Positions 48,606-57,279 of a stretch of DNA of 64,000 bases are shown piece by piece (the first letter of the stretch is position 1; every line of letters begins with the position of its first letter). The notes below the pieces were generated by a model, which saw nothing but the letters and a program-made list of their open reading frames with translations, was not told where the DNA came from and searched no databases. The position numbers and the translations under genes were made by a program. Source of the stretch: Ruegeria conchae (lineage in GTDB: Bacteria > Pseudomonadota > Alphaproteobacteria > Rhodobacterales > Rhodobacteraceae); contig NZ_AEYW01000006.1 of assembly GCF_000192475.1 (NCBI RefSeq), positions 496,001 to 560,000 on the forward strand, given 5' to 3'.

Positions 48606-50027
48606 ATGAACGCTCAGGACGGGATTTCGCCGGAAATAGCCGAAGTAGATCGTATCGTTGCTCAGGCGCGCAAGGCGCAGAGGGATTTCGAAGCTGGTGG
48701 AAGTCAGTTGCTTTACGACAAAGCGGCACTGGCAGCGGGATGGGCCATCATGGAACCAACGCGCAATCGGACACTGGCGGAAACTGCGGTTGAAACCACC
48801 GGTCTGGGCAACGTGCCGGACAAAATCACCAAGAACCACCGGAAGACACTCGGCCTGCTGCGCGACATTGCCGACGTGAAAACCCACGGCATCATCAGTG
48901 ACGACCCGAAAACAGGTATTACCGAAATTGCGCGCCCAATCGGCGTGATCGGCGCGGTTGTACCCTCGACCAACCCTGCCGCAACGCCCGCGAACAACAT
49001 CATCAATGCGCTCAAAGGCGGTAATTCTATCGTGGTGGCTCCGTCGCCCAAAGGCGTGGCGTCCTGCGAAATGTTGGTTGATTACATCCATTCCGAATTC
49101 GACAAGCTGGGGCTGGACCGCAATTTGGTTCAGATGATCCCCGCGCCCGGATCCAAGGCCAAGACACAACGGTTGATGGAAACTGTTGATCGCGTGATTT
49201 GCACTGGCAGCCAGAACAATGTCCAACGTGCGCAATCCTGTGGCACGCCAGCCGTTGCGGTTGGCGCTGGCAATGTGATTGTAATTGTGGACGAGACCGC
49301 TGATTTGCAGACAGCGGCAGCTAAAATCACGGCATCAAAATGTTTCGACAACGCGACGTCTTGTTCTTCTGAGAACGCGCTGGTCGTAGTGGACGCAGTC
49401 TATGACGCGTTCGTAACCGCAATGGCTGCCGAGGGCGGCGCTTTGGTGCCGTCCTCTGAGGCAAGTGATATCGTGGCGCGACTTTGGCCTGATGGCCATC
49501 TCAACCGTTCAGTCATAGCCCAGGACTCCGAAAAAATGCTCGAAGCCTTGGGGATGGCGGGCAAAGTACCTGAGGGAACTAGATATCTGGCGGTGGAGAC
49601 TGACGGAATCGGCCCGGATCATCCTTTGTCAGGCGAAAAGCTCAGTCGGGTCCTGGCTCTCTATCGTGCGGCAGATTTTGAGGCGGCCAAAGCCATAGCG
49701 TCTCGCATTTTGGCACATCAGGGGGCCGGGCATTCGGTTGGCATACATACTGGCGACGACAAGCGTGCGATTGGGCTGGGTCAAGATTTGCCAACCTGTC
49801 GGGTCATCGTAAATCAGCCGCATACCTTTGCCACCGGCGGCAGTTTCACCAATGGAATGCCTTTTTCCCTTTCGATGGGCTGCGGTAGCTGGGGCGGTAA
49901 CTCCATCGATACCAACCTGCATTGGCGGCATTTCGTCCAGACTACCAAGATTGTTCGGGAATCATCCCCGCGTGAACCCGAACTGGAAGAGATCTTCGGT
50001 GACTACTGGTCGGAGGCCGGACAATGA
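48606..50027 (+). CDS. sauS: CoA-acylating aldehyde dehydrogenase, probable sulfoacetaldehyde dehydrogenase
   Basis: A 473-residue acylating aldehyde dehydrogenase related to EutE and the AdhE N-terminal domain. VVPSTNPAATPANNIINALK (119-138) is family-typical, GAGNVIVIVDETAD (220-233) lines the NAD site, and FDNATSCSSENALVV contains the nucleophile Cys253. Next to an acyl-CoA ligase and a carboxylate importer it fits SauS, which reduces sulfoacetyl-CoA to sulfoacetaldehyde. Acetaldehyde or succinate-semialdehyde specificity cannot be excluded. The ATG at 48606 follows GAGGA; the longer frame has no support. It overlaps the ligase by 4 nt. Confidence 0.72.
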   Translation: MNAQDGISPEIAEVDRIVAQARKAQRDFEAGGSQLLYDKAALAAGWAIMEPTRNRTLAETAVETTGLGNVPDKITKNHRKTLGLLRDIADVKTHGIISDDPKTGITEIARPIGVIGAVVPSTNPAATPANNIINALKGGNSIVVAPSPKGVASCEMLVDYIHSEFDKLGLDRNLVQMIPAPGSKAKTQRLMETVDRVICTGSQNNVQRAQSCGTPAVAVGAGNVIVIVDETADLQTAAAKITASKCFDNATSCSSENALVVVDAVYDAFVTAMAAEGGALVPSSEASDIVARLWPDGHLNRSVIAQDSEKMLEALGMAGKVPEGTRYLAVETDGIGPDHPLSGEKLSRVLALYRAADFEAAKAIASRILAHQGAGHSVGIHTGDDKRAIGLGQDLPTCRVIVNQPHTFATGGSFTNGMPFSLSMGCGSWGGNSIDTNLHWRHFVQTTKIVRESSPREPELEEIFGDYWSEAGQ

Positions 50028-51535
50028 TGGATCCGCCCAAGGGAACTGTTCGTGACTGGTTAGACTACAGGGCAAGCCAGGGAGGAACCGGTTTTGTTTT
50101 CCCGGATGGAGCACCGGAGCTGAGTTGGAGTGAGTTGCGCGAAACGGCCCACCGCATCGCGGTCATGTTAACCGAATTGGGTGTGGCAAAAGGCGAGAGT
50201 GTTGCGATCCTCTATCCCAATTGCCGTGAAGCATTGGAGGTTCTTTTCGGCGTTCTCTACGGTGGGTTCCGGGCTACAATGATTAACCTTGTCGCTGGCG
50301 ATAGCGCTGTAGCCTATGCCTTGGAGCACAGTGGTGCGAGCTATGGTTTCGTGCATCCAGATCAAACAGCATTGTTTGAGCGGACAGCCGATCCTTCCAG
50401 GATCATCTCGTTACAAGCTGCTGATGCTGTCGATACTGGCTGCAACCTGCACAGTATCTCAGCCGATAGCCATGCGCTGTTAATGTACACCTCGGGAACG
50501 ACGGGGCGTCCAAAGGGCGTGGTTCACACACATTCCAGCCTGCTGGCAGGCGGCTGGACGACTATGGTCGCTCATGAGTTATCCGAGGCCGATCGCGGGT
50601 TTGGCGTTTTACCGATTTATCATATCAACGGGCTGTGCGTTACAGTTATGGGAACGCTTGTCTCAGGCGGGTCTTTGGCTATGTGCGAACGATTTTCGGC
50701 CAGCCGGTTCTGGGACAATTTGGGTAAGGCTGAAGCGACTTGGTTTTCGGTTGTACCAACCATCATTTCTCACTTGCTGCATTCGGATACAAAACCAGAT
50801 ACGCCTACTCGCCAACGCGTGCGTTTCGGTCGTTCTGCGTCGTCAGCGTTGGCACCGGACGTGCAGCGGGCCTTTGAAGACCGGTTCGAAATCCCCATCG
50901 TGGAAACTATGGGTCTCACGGAAACAGCAGCGCAAATTCTGTCCAACCCATTGCCTCCAGCCGTTCGCAAGATCGGCTCTCCCGGCATCCCATACGGGAA
51001 CGAAGCGGCAATAGTTGATGCCGACCTGCGACCTGTTCCACACGGAGCAGAAGGCGAACTGGTTATCCGCGGACCAAATGTAATGCTGGAGTACCTCAAC
51101 AACCAAGACGCTACCACGGGCACGTTTACGTCTGACGGATGGTTGCGAACCGGTGATCTCGCCCGCATGGACAAGGACGGTTATGTTTTTGTCACCGGCC
51201 GATTGAAGGAGCTGATAATAAAAGGCGGCGAAAACATTGCGCCCCGTGAGATTGACGAAGCACTTTATTCGCATCCCGATGTTGTTGAAGCCGCTGCATT
51301 TGCGCGTCCCTGCAAAAGCTATGGCGAAACCGTCGAGGCAGCGGTCAAAATTCGTGAAGGGTCCCAGGTGACGTCGCTGGGCCTTTCGAAACTTTGTGAA
51401 GCTCAATTGGGTCGTTTTAAGTCCCCCGACGAAGTTCATATCTTGCCGGAGCTTCCAAAAGGGCCGTCGGGAAAGATTCAGCGAAACAGAATACTCGAGA
51501 TCGTTGCCGAGAAGGCTAACGACGTGAAGATATGA
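50024..51535 (+). CDS. sauT: AMP-forming acyl-CoA ligase, probable sulfoacetate-CoA ligase
   Basis: A 503-residue ANL ligase. LLMYTSGTTGRPKGVVHTH (152-170) is the P-loop, ETMGLTETAAQILSNPL is A5, DGWLRTGDLARMDKDGYVFV is A7 and GRLKELIIKGGENIAPREID is the hinge. The C-terminal catalytic Lys is in PKGPSGKIQR. Coupled translation with the acylating dehydrogenase implies that the two act in sequence: acid to CoA ester to aldehyde. This is the SauT-SauS logic of sulfoacetate degradation. The exact acid is inferred. Confidence 0.72.
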   Translation: MMDPPKGTVRDWLDYRASQGGTGFVFPDGAPELSWSELRETAHRIAVMLTELGVAKGESVAILYPNCREALEVLFGVLYGGFRATMINLVAGDSAVAYALEHSGASYGFVHPDQTALFERTADPSRIISLQAADAVDTGCNLHSISADSHALLMYTSGTTGRPKGVVHTHSSLLAGGWTTMVAHELSEADRGFGVLPIYHINGLCVTVMGTLVSGGSLAMCERFSASRFWDNLGKAEATWFSVVPTIISHLLHSDTKPDTPTRQRVRFGRSASSALAPDVQRAFEDRFEIPIVETMGLTETAAQILSNPLPPAVRKIGSPGIPYGNEAAIVDADLRPVPHGAEGELVIRGPNVMLEYLNNQDATTGTFTSDGWLRTGDLARMDKDGYVFVTGRLKELIIKGGENIAPREIDEALYSHPDVVEAAAFARPCKSYGETVEAAVKIREGSQVTSLGLSKLCEAQLGRFKSPDEVHILPELPKGPSGKIQRNRILEIVAEKANDVKI

Positions 51536-51769
51536 ACATCTTTGACGCTGGGTGTTTGAAAATCCAAGGTTCGCACTTCATATGCTGCGCAGCTGCACCG
51601 TCAGAATGGCTTAGGGCCTTTTTTAGTTGGGTTAACATCAATCGAGGTGCTGAAATGCTACGCGTCACACCAAATACGGCTTTGGCCGACTGCACCGCGG
51701 CATCATATTTGGAACGTTGAAGTCCGCTTTGGGCCGCCCACAGTTTTACAGAAACCCGCAACGATCTCC
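51536..51769. other. intergenic gap after the putative sau operon
   Basis: These 234 nt hold no convincing gene or terminator. A 62-residue plus-strand frame (51532-51720) has no ribosome site of note and no recognisable motif. The gap marks the change from intact operon to decayed genes. Confidence 0.5.
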
Positions 51770-52414
51770 TTATTCGTGCGTTCGTAGCTTCGTTGGATCG
51801 TAGATGGGGTAGTTTGCGATCTTTGCTTTTGTGTTCAGGCCCTCGCCTGCGATGGAGAGCGTCTTTCCAACGACCAGTTCTGGAACAACATGCGCAAGGG
51901 CTAGGGATTTCTCCAGCTGGTGTGAGTAGCAGGGGCTGTTGATCACGCCGACGGTTTTGCCATCCCACAAAAGCGTTTCACCGCCATCAACCATGTTGGT
52001 GTGGTCGATTTCCAGGCAAACATTGTTTATTTTTTCGGCCCCCTTTGCCGCCAAGACGGCCGCCTTTCCGCGATAGTCGGCCTTGGTTGTGCTTACGGTA
52101 AAGCCTAAGCCAATTTCCCATGGGGTGTGTTCTTCGGTCATGTCATAGCCGTAAAACAGCAGCCCGGCTTCGATACGCACCTTGTCCAAAGCGGTAAAGG
52201 AACAGGGCATGACTCCCTGTTGCGCGAGCTTGTCCCAGATATCCGTAATCACTGCCCCATCTGCAAAAATCTCGTAACCGCGTTCGCCGGAATAACCTGT
52301 GCGTGAGATGCGGCACGGATAGCCAAAAAGCTTCGCCAGTGCGTGTTCGAAATAGTCCAACTCTGCCAAGTCGATATCTGTGTGGGCGTTCAGGATCTCC
52401 AAGGAGGCAGGACC
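51770..52414 (-). pseudogene. C-terminal remnant of a GcvT-family aminomethyltransferase
   Basis: About 215 residues match the second half of a GcvT/aminomethyltransferase: GPASLEIL at the break, then AKLFGYPCRISRTGYSGERG, ALDKVRIEAGLLFYGYDMTE and the C-terminal barrel ending YDPTKLRTHE. The first 150 or so residues, including the folate-binding catalytic Asp region, are missing. Upstream the frame stays open to 52888 but runs antisense to a TetR remnant, so that part is not real protein. It is a distinct sequence from dmdA in this window. Confidence 0.8.
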
Positions 52415-52417
52415 CCG

Positions 52418-52837
52418 ATGGCAGTCACGTATCACGCAGGTAGCAAGAAGCAGCTTTTGAGCGATCTGGTTGAGCTTGCATTCGAGGGAGTCCTGGGTGG
52501 CATTGAGGACGGTCCTCCGGTCAAACGGGCGCGTAGCATACTGGCGGCCCACTACCGGTATGCGTTGAAGAACGCCAATCTTCTGCGTGCGATCCTCAAT
52601 GACGTGACACTCATGAGCGAGGACCTTGTCCGTGTTGCGGCGGAATTGAAGGCCTGCACAGACCAACTGAAGAACAGCGATGGCGGAGATGTCCTTGTTC
52701 ACCTTCTGATCGACTATGCGCATGGCTTTGTGCTCTCTGCCTCCAGCGGAGAAAACAATCCGCTCACAATCGACGACTTTCTGCGCGGCGTTGACTGGAT
52801 TCTGATTCAAGCAGCTGGAATGGACGAGGCGATTTAA
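52418..52837 (+). pseudogene. TetR-family regulator lacking its DNA-binding start
   Basis: The frame begins exactly where a TetR winged region would end (VTYHAGSKKQLLSDLVELAF, the usual conserved end of the HTH) and continues through a typical all-helical ligand-binding domain (RARSILAAHYRYALKNANLL). About 40 N-terminal residues including the recognition helix are gone. An AGGAGG with ATG at 52418 could still allow translation of a domain unable to bind DNA. It abuts the GcvT remnant head to head within a few bases. Confidence 0.75.
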
Positions 52838-52838
52838 G

Positions 52839-52990
52839 ATGAAGTACATCCGTGCGGTGCGCCAGAACACCTTTGAAGGCGTAGACATCAGTATCTAAGC
52901 AATAATATCTCGGTACTTGCGGGTGTTTCCGGTTCGGGAAATTATTCGCTGGTTGAATTCACTGTGGGGGGTGTTCTGCACTGGCGGCGA
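52839..52990 (+). pseudogene. remnant of a UvrA-like ATPase
   Basis: Two frames related by a frameshift give IRAVRQNTFEGVDISI (52839-52898) and ISVLAGVSGSGNYSLVEF (from 52907). Together these resemble the start of UvrA and UvrA-like ATPases, where RQNNL..I and TGVSGSGKSSL adjoin. The Walker lysine is replaced by Asn and no downstream homology is visible. The remaining 52991-53153 shows nothing recognisable. Confidence 0.45.
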
Positions 52991-53153
52991 ATGTCTAGAA
53001 AGCAGAATACCACCACAGCATCTCAGCTGGCTGTTGGATGTCACCTTATCGACCTCTTAGTGTCGCTGCCGTTCCCGGAGTGTCCTTGCTCTTGGTTGGC
53101 TTAGTTCCGCATCATCACCTCAACGTCTTGCATCTCGTGGGCAATCGGCGCGG

Positions 53154-54010
53154 TTAGAACGCAGGCTGCCGGTATTTCTGTTTCTTCGTGAGCATCGTCC
53201 AGATGGCCCGCGCGGCCTTGTTGGCCATGGCAGTTGTTGCCAGTCGGAACGGATTGTCTGCGATGATCTTCGCTGTCCACAGATCGACCTTCTCTGGCGA
53301 ACGTTTCGCCATCACAGCGCGCGTCTGCATTTATCAGGGCATGTGTCCGATCATCTTAGAATAGCCGTGGATGCGTTCGTTCAGGCCGAGGAACTGATAG
53401 CACTGTATGCCGAGCATGCCGTTGGCGATCTCTGACATGTCCGGGTGATCTCCTGCCAAGTGACGCTTTGCAAATGCGGTGACCGCTTCATTTCCGATTA
53501 GCAGGATATGTCCAAACTCACGCAACAAGCTGCGGATCTTGTTGTCCAATTGCGTGCACTGCCGAACGGCCAGATCTCGAGTCCGGTGGATTGAGAGAAT
53601 GGCTTGCTGCTCTTCCGTCTTGATCTCGACAAAGCGCATGGTTGGTCGACGGACTGCTTCTCAGATCGCCTCGGCATCAACAACGTCGCTCTTGCCGCGT
53701 TTCACGTAGGGTTTGACGTATCCGGCGGGCATAAGCCGCACCTCGTGCCCCAATTTGCGCAGCTGACGGCCTCAGTGATAGGACGAGCCGCAGGCTTCCA
53801 TGCCAACCCTGCACAGTGGAAGCATCTCAAAGAAGCTAAGCAGTTTCGCGCGTTTGATGGCCTTGTTGAAGATGATGCGGCCGCTCTCCGAAATGCCATG
53901 CACATAAAAACATCCTTGGCCAAATCCAGGCCTACGGTCTGTAATGTTATTGGCTGGCTCCTTTCCTTGTTTCCTTGCATTCGATGATAACTGCACTTTG
54001 GCACACTCGA
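53154..54010 (-). mobile_element. decayed IS110/IS1111-type transposase region
   Basis: Minus-strand fragments in several frames match an IS110-family transposase in order: FGQGCFYVHGISESGRIIFN and LLSFFEMLPLCRVGMEACGS (near 53930-53790), KLGHEVRLMPAGYVKPYVKR and DVVDAEAI (about 53770-53680), MRFVEIKTEEQQAILSIHRT (53639 on), and a C-terminal end with NPFRLATTAMANKAARAIWT (to 53154). Stop codons after CGSSYH and after DAEAI, plus a frame change near 53340, show decay. No clear terminal repeats are expected for this family. Confidence 0.8.
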
Positions 54011-54223
54011 TGCCGGTGGAGCAGAAGCCTCCCACCTCATCCGGTTAGAACCGCATGAGAGCTTTTGGAAGAGGCGCCCGAACTTAAGCATACATGTTTG
54101 CTTAAACTCTAAAACTATTTTGAGATATCTGGATACTGACCCGGCTGTTGTCTAACGGATAGTACACCAATAGCGAGTGACGCTTCGCGCCGCTTTCAAT
54201 GGCATGTACTAGTCTTAGTAAAG

Positions 54224-54313
54224 TGGCGGAGAGACAGGGATTCGAACCCTGGGTGGGCTTGCACCCACAACGGTTTTCGAGACCGCCCCGTTCGACCACT
54301 CCGGCACCTCTCC
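54224..54313 (-). tRNA. tRNA-Ser (CGA)
   Basis: A 90-nt class II tRNA with CCA encoded. Acceptor strands GGAGAGG and TCTCTCC pair with a G-U at the inner end, the discriminator is G, and the anticodon loop CTCGAAA gives anticodon CGA (reads UCG). A long variable arm (TGTGGGTGCAAGCCCACC) and T arm CAGGG-TTCGAAT-CCCTG are present. It lies between the decayed transposase region and the DUF2059 genes and may mark the edge of the accessory region. Confidence 0.96.
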
Positions 54314-54436
54314 GCGGGGGTCTGTGAAGGGGGGATTTAGTGGTGAACGGGCAGGGGCGCAAGTGGAAAATTCCGGAATTTAGTGATCCTGGGATTTTCC
54401 ATTGCCAGAGACAAGAAAACTCCTAGGCTGATGGGT

Positions 54437-55279
54437 ATGACCTACCATCTACGCCAGTTTACCATCAGTGTTATAATTCTGCTTCTTTCGCTAGGTGCCA
54501 TGACGATGCAGTCGCATGCCGCCAGCCGAGACCAGATTGAGGCATTTCTGACCACAACTGGGTTTGACGTTGCGTTGGAAAGTATCGCGCATGCGTCTGC
54601 TTCGGCCCCGCAAATGCTGGGAATTGACCCCGACGGTTTCGGTTCAGATTGGACGCGCCTGACTGAAGAAGTATTCGATACAGAACTCATGTACGATACC
54701 GCTGTTTCAATCCTCGAGCAGACGCTCAGCGACGAGGCGTTGGACCATGCTGTGACATTTTATGCATCCGCGCTGGGGCAAAGACTAGTCGTTGCCGAAA
54801 ACGCAGCTCATTCGGATGAAGATGACGATGCCAAGCAGCTTGCTGGGCAGGAAATTGTGTCCGAGCTCATCAAAAATGGATCTTCCCGCGTCGAAAGCCT
54901 GAAACGAATGAACCGAGCGGTAGATGCAAGCGGCACTTCCTTACGTGCACTGCAGGAGATTCAGGTTCGGTTTTTGATGGCGGCCAGTGCGTCTGGCATT
55001 ATCGACTTGCAACTCAATGGGGATGAGCTGCGTGAAATGATGCGCCGCAACGAAGGCGATATGCGTCGGTCGCTGCAACTGTCCGCTTTGGCCGGCGCGG
55101 CCTACACCTATCAAGAATTCTCAGATGATGATGTCGATGCTTATGTCGAGGCCCTGGAACAGCCTTTGATGCAAGAGGTGTATGAGCTGTTGAACGCGAT
55201 CCAATACGAGATCATGGCAATGCGATTCGAGGTCTTGGCGGCCCGCATGGCCGAGCTTCGTCCGGCTCAGGATATTTGA
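54437..55279 (+). CDS. DUF2059 protein, first of a tandem pair
   Basis: A 280-residue secreted protein with signal segment FTISVIILLLSLGAMTMQS (cleavage near SHAAS). The mature part is helical; LSDEALDHAVTFYASALGQR matches the DUF2059 core, in which a surface helix precedes F-x-S-xxG-x. The function is unknown. ATG 54437 is chosen; an ATG two codons earlier is an alternative. Its stop overlaps the start of a second DUF2059 protein (TGATG). Confidence 0.8.
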   Translation: MTYHLRQFTISVIILLLSLGAMTMQSHAASRDQIEAFLTTTGFDVALESIAHASASAPQMLGIDPDGFGSDWTRLTEEVFDTELMYDTAVSILEQTLSDEALDHAVTFYASALGQRLVVAENAAHSDEDDDAKQLAGQEIVSELIKNGSSRVESLKRMNRAVDASGTSLRALQEIQVRFLMAASASGIIDLQLNGDELREMMRRNEGDMRRSLQLSALAGAAYTYQEFSDDDVDAYVEALEQPLMQEVYELLNAIQYEIMAMRFEVLAARMAELRPAQDI

Positions 55280-56085
55280 TGCGCGTTCTCGCCGCTGCGA
55301 TCTTGTTGGTCGTATGGGCAGTGCCCTTGGCAGCCAATCAGCAGGCTGAACGATTGATGCAGGCCATGCATTTGTCGGATTTCCTGGAAATACTAAGCGA
55401 AGAGGGCTTGGCCCAAGGGCTCTCGATTGACGAGTCGATGCTAGGCGGAGCGGGAGGGTCGTATTTTCAGGCTCAGGTTGCTGAATTGTATGATCCTTCA
55501 TCCATGTACGAACGCCTGTCGCAATCGGTTGGGCGCATAATGACCAATGCACAATTGGAACAGTCTTCGATCTTTTTTGAAAGCGATCTTGGGCAGAGCA
55601 TTGTTTCTCTTGAAAATTCAGCACGGAAGGCTCTGGCGGATGATACGATCGATCAGATGGCGCGAACGGCCTATTTTGAGACTGATCGTGAAGACATGTT
55701 TTTTCGTCTGGTGGACGAGTACGTGCAGGTTAACGACTTAATCGAACAGAATGTCCGGGGAACCATAAGTGCAGACTTCAGTTTCTACCGTGGGCTCGCC
55801 TCGGGGCAGAACGGGTCATTGGATGAGGCAACCGTGTTGGATGAACTGCTGTCCCAACATGAGCAAACCAAGGCAGAAACGACGGAATGGATGTACTCAT
55901 TTCTTCTTTTAGCCTATCGGCCTTTGAGTGAAACGCAATTGCGCGAGAACATTGCCTTTTCGCGCACGGATGCCGGACGCGCCCTAAACGCGGCTTTGTT
56001 CAAGAGTTTTGACGAGATGCTCAACAGCATCTCATACCAGCTTGGCCAGGCCGTTGCGCAGGCAATGAGCGCCTCAGAACTTTGA
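55279..56085 (+). CDS. DUF2059 protein, second of a tandem pair
   Basis: A 268-residue secreted protein with signal peptide RVLAAAILLVVWAVPLAANQ. It shares the layout of the previous protein: MTNAQLEQSSIFFESDLGQS aligns with its DUF2059 core and a second helical repeat LSETQLRENIAFSRTDAGRA lies near the C terminus. The ATG overlaps the upstream stop, so the two are co-translated. They appear to be an old duplication. No catalytic residues are visible. Confidence 0.8.
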   Translation: MRVLAAAILLVVWAVPLAANQQAERLMQAMHLSDFLEILSEEGLAQGLSIDESMLGGAGGSYFQAQVAELYDPSSMYERLSQSVGRIMTNAQLEQSSIFFESDLGQSIVSLENSARKALADDTIDQMARTAYFETDREDMFFRLVDEYVQVNDLIEQNVRGTISADFSFYRGLASGQNGSLDEATVLDELLSQHEQTKAETTEWMYSFLLLAYRPLSETQLRENIAFSRTDAGRALNAALFKSFDEMLNSISYQLGQAVAQAMSASEL

Positions 56086-56294
56086 TCCCGGTTTTGGGTT
56101 GACTTTGGCAGGCAATGCTTGGATAAGCGCGCATCCCGGCCGGTTTTCCGCGCCGGGTATCGTTATTCTTTGACCCGATAGCAACGCGCTAAGGGTCATC
56201 CACACTGCCCGAAAAGGGCGCGCTGTTCGAGGTGGCGAAAGCCAGAAACACCCATCCGGGGACCACAGAACGCGGTTAGACAAAGGAAAGACGC

Positions 56295-56903
56295 ATGTTT
56301 GCGGTCCTCAAGACTGGCGGCAAGCAGTACAAGGTTCAGGCGGGCGATGTGCTCCGTGTTGAAAAACTGGCTGCCGACGCAGGTGAAAAAGTTCAATTCA
56401 ACGATGTTCTGATGCTGGGCGGTGACGCTCCTGTTGTTGGTGCGCCTTTCGTTGAAGGCGCAGGCGTACAGGCCGAAGTGATCGAACAGATCAAAGGTGA
56501 CAAGGTCATCAAATTCGTCAAGCGCCGTCGTAAGCACAGCTCAAAGCGTACCGTTGGCCACCGTCAGAAGCTGACACTGGTCAAAATCACCGACATCCTG
56601 TCGTCGGGCGCTGACAAGTCGGGCATCAAAGCTGCAACCGGTTCAGCTCCGGCTGGCGAAGCGGCACCTGCTGCAAAGCCCGCCAAGAAAGCTGAAGCCA
56701 AGGCAGAGGCACCCGCCGCTGCTGCTGACGATCTGACCAAGCTGAACGGTGTCGGCCCTGCCGCTGCCAAAAAGCTGGTTGAGGCCGGTATCGAGAGCTT
56801 TGCCGCTCTGGCCGCCTTGTCGGATGAGCAGATTGCTGCTATCGACACCATCAAAGTGAAACCCGAATGGGTTGAGCAAGCCAAAGAGCTGGCTCAAGGC
56901 TAA
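56295..56903 (+). CDS. rplU: 50S ribosomal protein L21 with helix-hairpin-helix extension
   Basis: A 202-residue L21. Residues 1-103 are the normal protein ([40 protein letters not shown]). An Ala/Lys/Pro/Glu linker (about 115-144) leads to a helix-hairpin-helix-like domain ([20 protein letters not shown], 148-167, then [16 protein letters not shown]). Extended L21 is known in some alphaproteobacteria; the tail's role is unclear and could be nucleic-acid binding. It is followed after 11 nt by rpmA. Confidence 0.95.
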   Translation: MFAVLKTGGKQYKVQAGDVLRVEKLAADAGEKVQFNDVLMLGGDAPVVGAPFVEGAGVQAEVIEQIKGDKVIKFVKRRRKHSSKRTVGHRQKLTLVKITDILSSGADKSGIKAATGSAPAGEAAPAAKPAKKAEAKAEAPAAAADDLTKLNGVGPAAAKKLVEAGIESFAALAALSDEQIAAIDTIKVKPEWVEQAKELAQG

Positions 56904-56914
56904 GGAGAGAGAGA

Positions 56915-57184
56915 ATGGCACATAAAAAAGCTGGCGGTTCCTCCCGTAACGGTCGCGACTCAGCAGGTCGCCGCCTTGGCGTGAAACTGTATGGTGGCCA
57001 GGCAGCCATCGCAGGCAACATCATCGTACGTCAGCGCGGTACCAAGTTCTGGCCAGGTGAAGGCGTAGGCATGGGCAAAGATCACACAATCTTTGCAACT
57101 GTCGATGGCGCCGTGAAGTTCCATAAGGGACTTAAAAACCGCACCTTTATTTCGGTCCTGCCAGTGGCGGAGGCCGCAGAGTAA
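56915..57184 (+). CDS. rpmA: 50S ribosomal protein L27
   Basis: An 89-residue L27. [20 protein letters not shown] is the conserved N-terminal arm that reaches the peptidyl-transferase centre. [20 protein letters not shown] follows. AGGAGAGAG precedes the ATG. The rplU-rpmA pair is standard, with obgE four genes downstream. Confidence 0.97.
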   Translation: MAHKKAGGSSRNGRDSAGRRLGVKLYGGQAAIAGNIIVRQRGTKFWPGEGVGMGKDHTIFATVDGAVKFHKGLKNRTFISVLPVAEAAE

Positions 57185-57218
57185 GCCGAAACCCAGAAGG
57201 TTTAAGAAAAATTCATGG

Positions 57219-57248
57219 GGGACCGGCACAAAGTGCCGGTCCCTTTTT
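57219..57248 (+). terminator. rplU-rpmA terminator
   Basis: GGGACCGGCAC and GTGCCGGTCCC pair over 11 bp around an AAA loop, followed by TTTTT. A strong intrinsic terminator 34 nt after rpmA. Confidence 0.95.
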
Positions 57249-57279
57249 CGTTTTAACGCAGTCGTGATCACCAGAGCCG

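Noticed and set aside
51532..51720. A 62-codon plus-strand frame after the CoA ligase
   Set aside because: Starts inside the ligase end, lacks a good ribosome site and resembles no family.
52414..52888. Extension of the GcvT-like frame to a full-length 372-residue protein
   Set aside because: The extra N-terminal part is antisense to the TetR remnant and shows none of the GcvT N-terminal motifs.
54224..54313. tRNA-Ser as a prophage attachment site
   Set aside because: No integrase gene and no second copy of the tRNA 3' end were seen in the window, only transposase debris.
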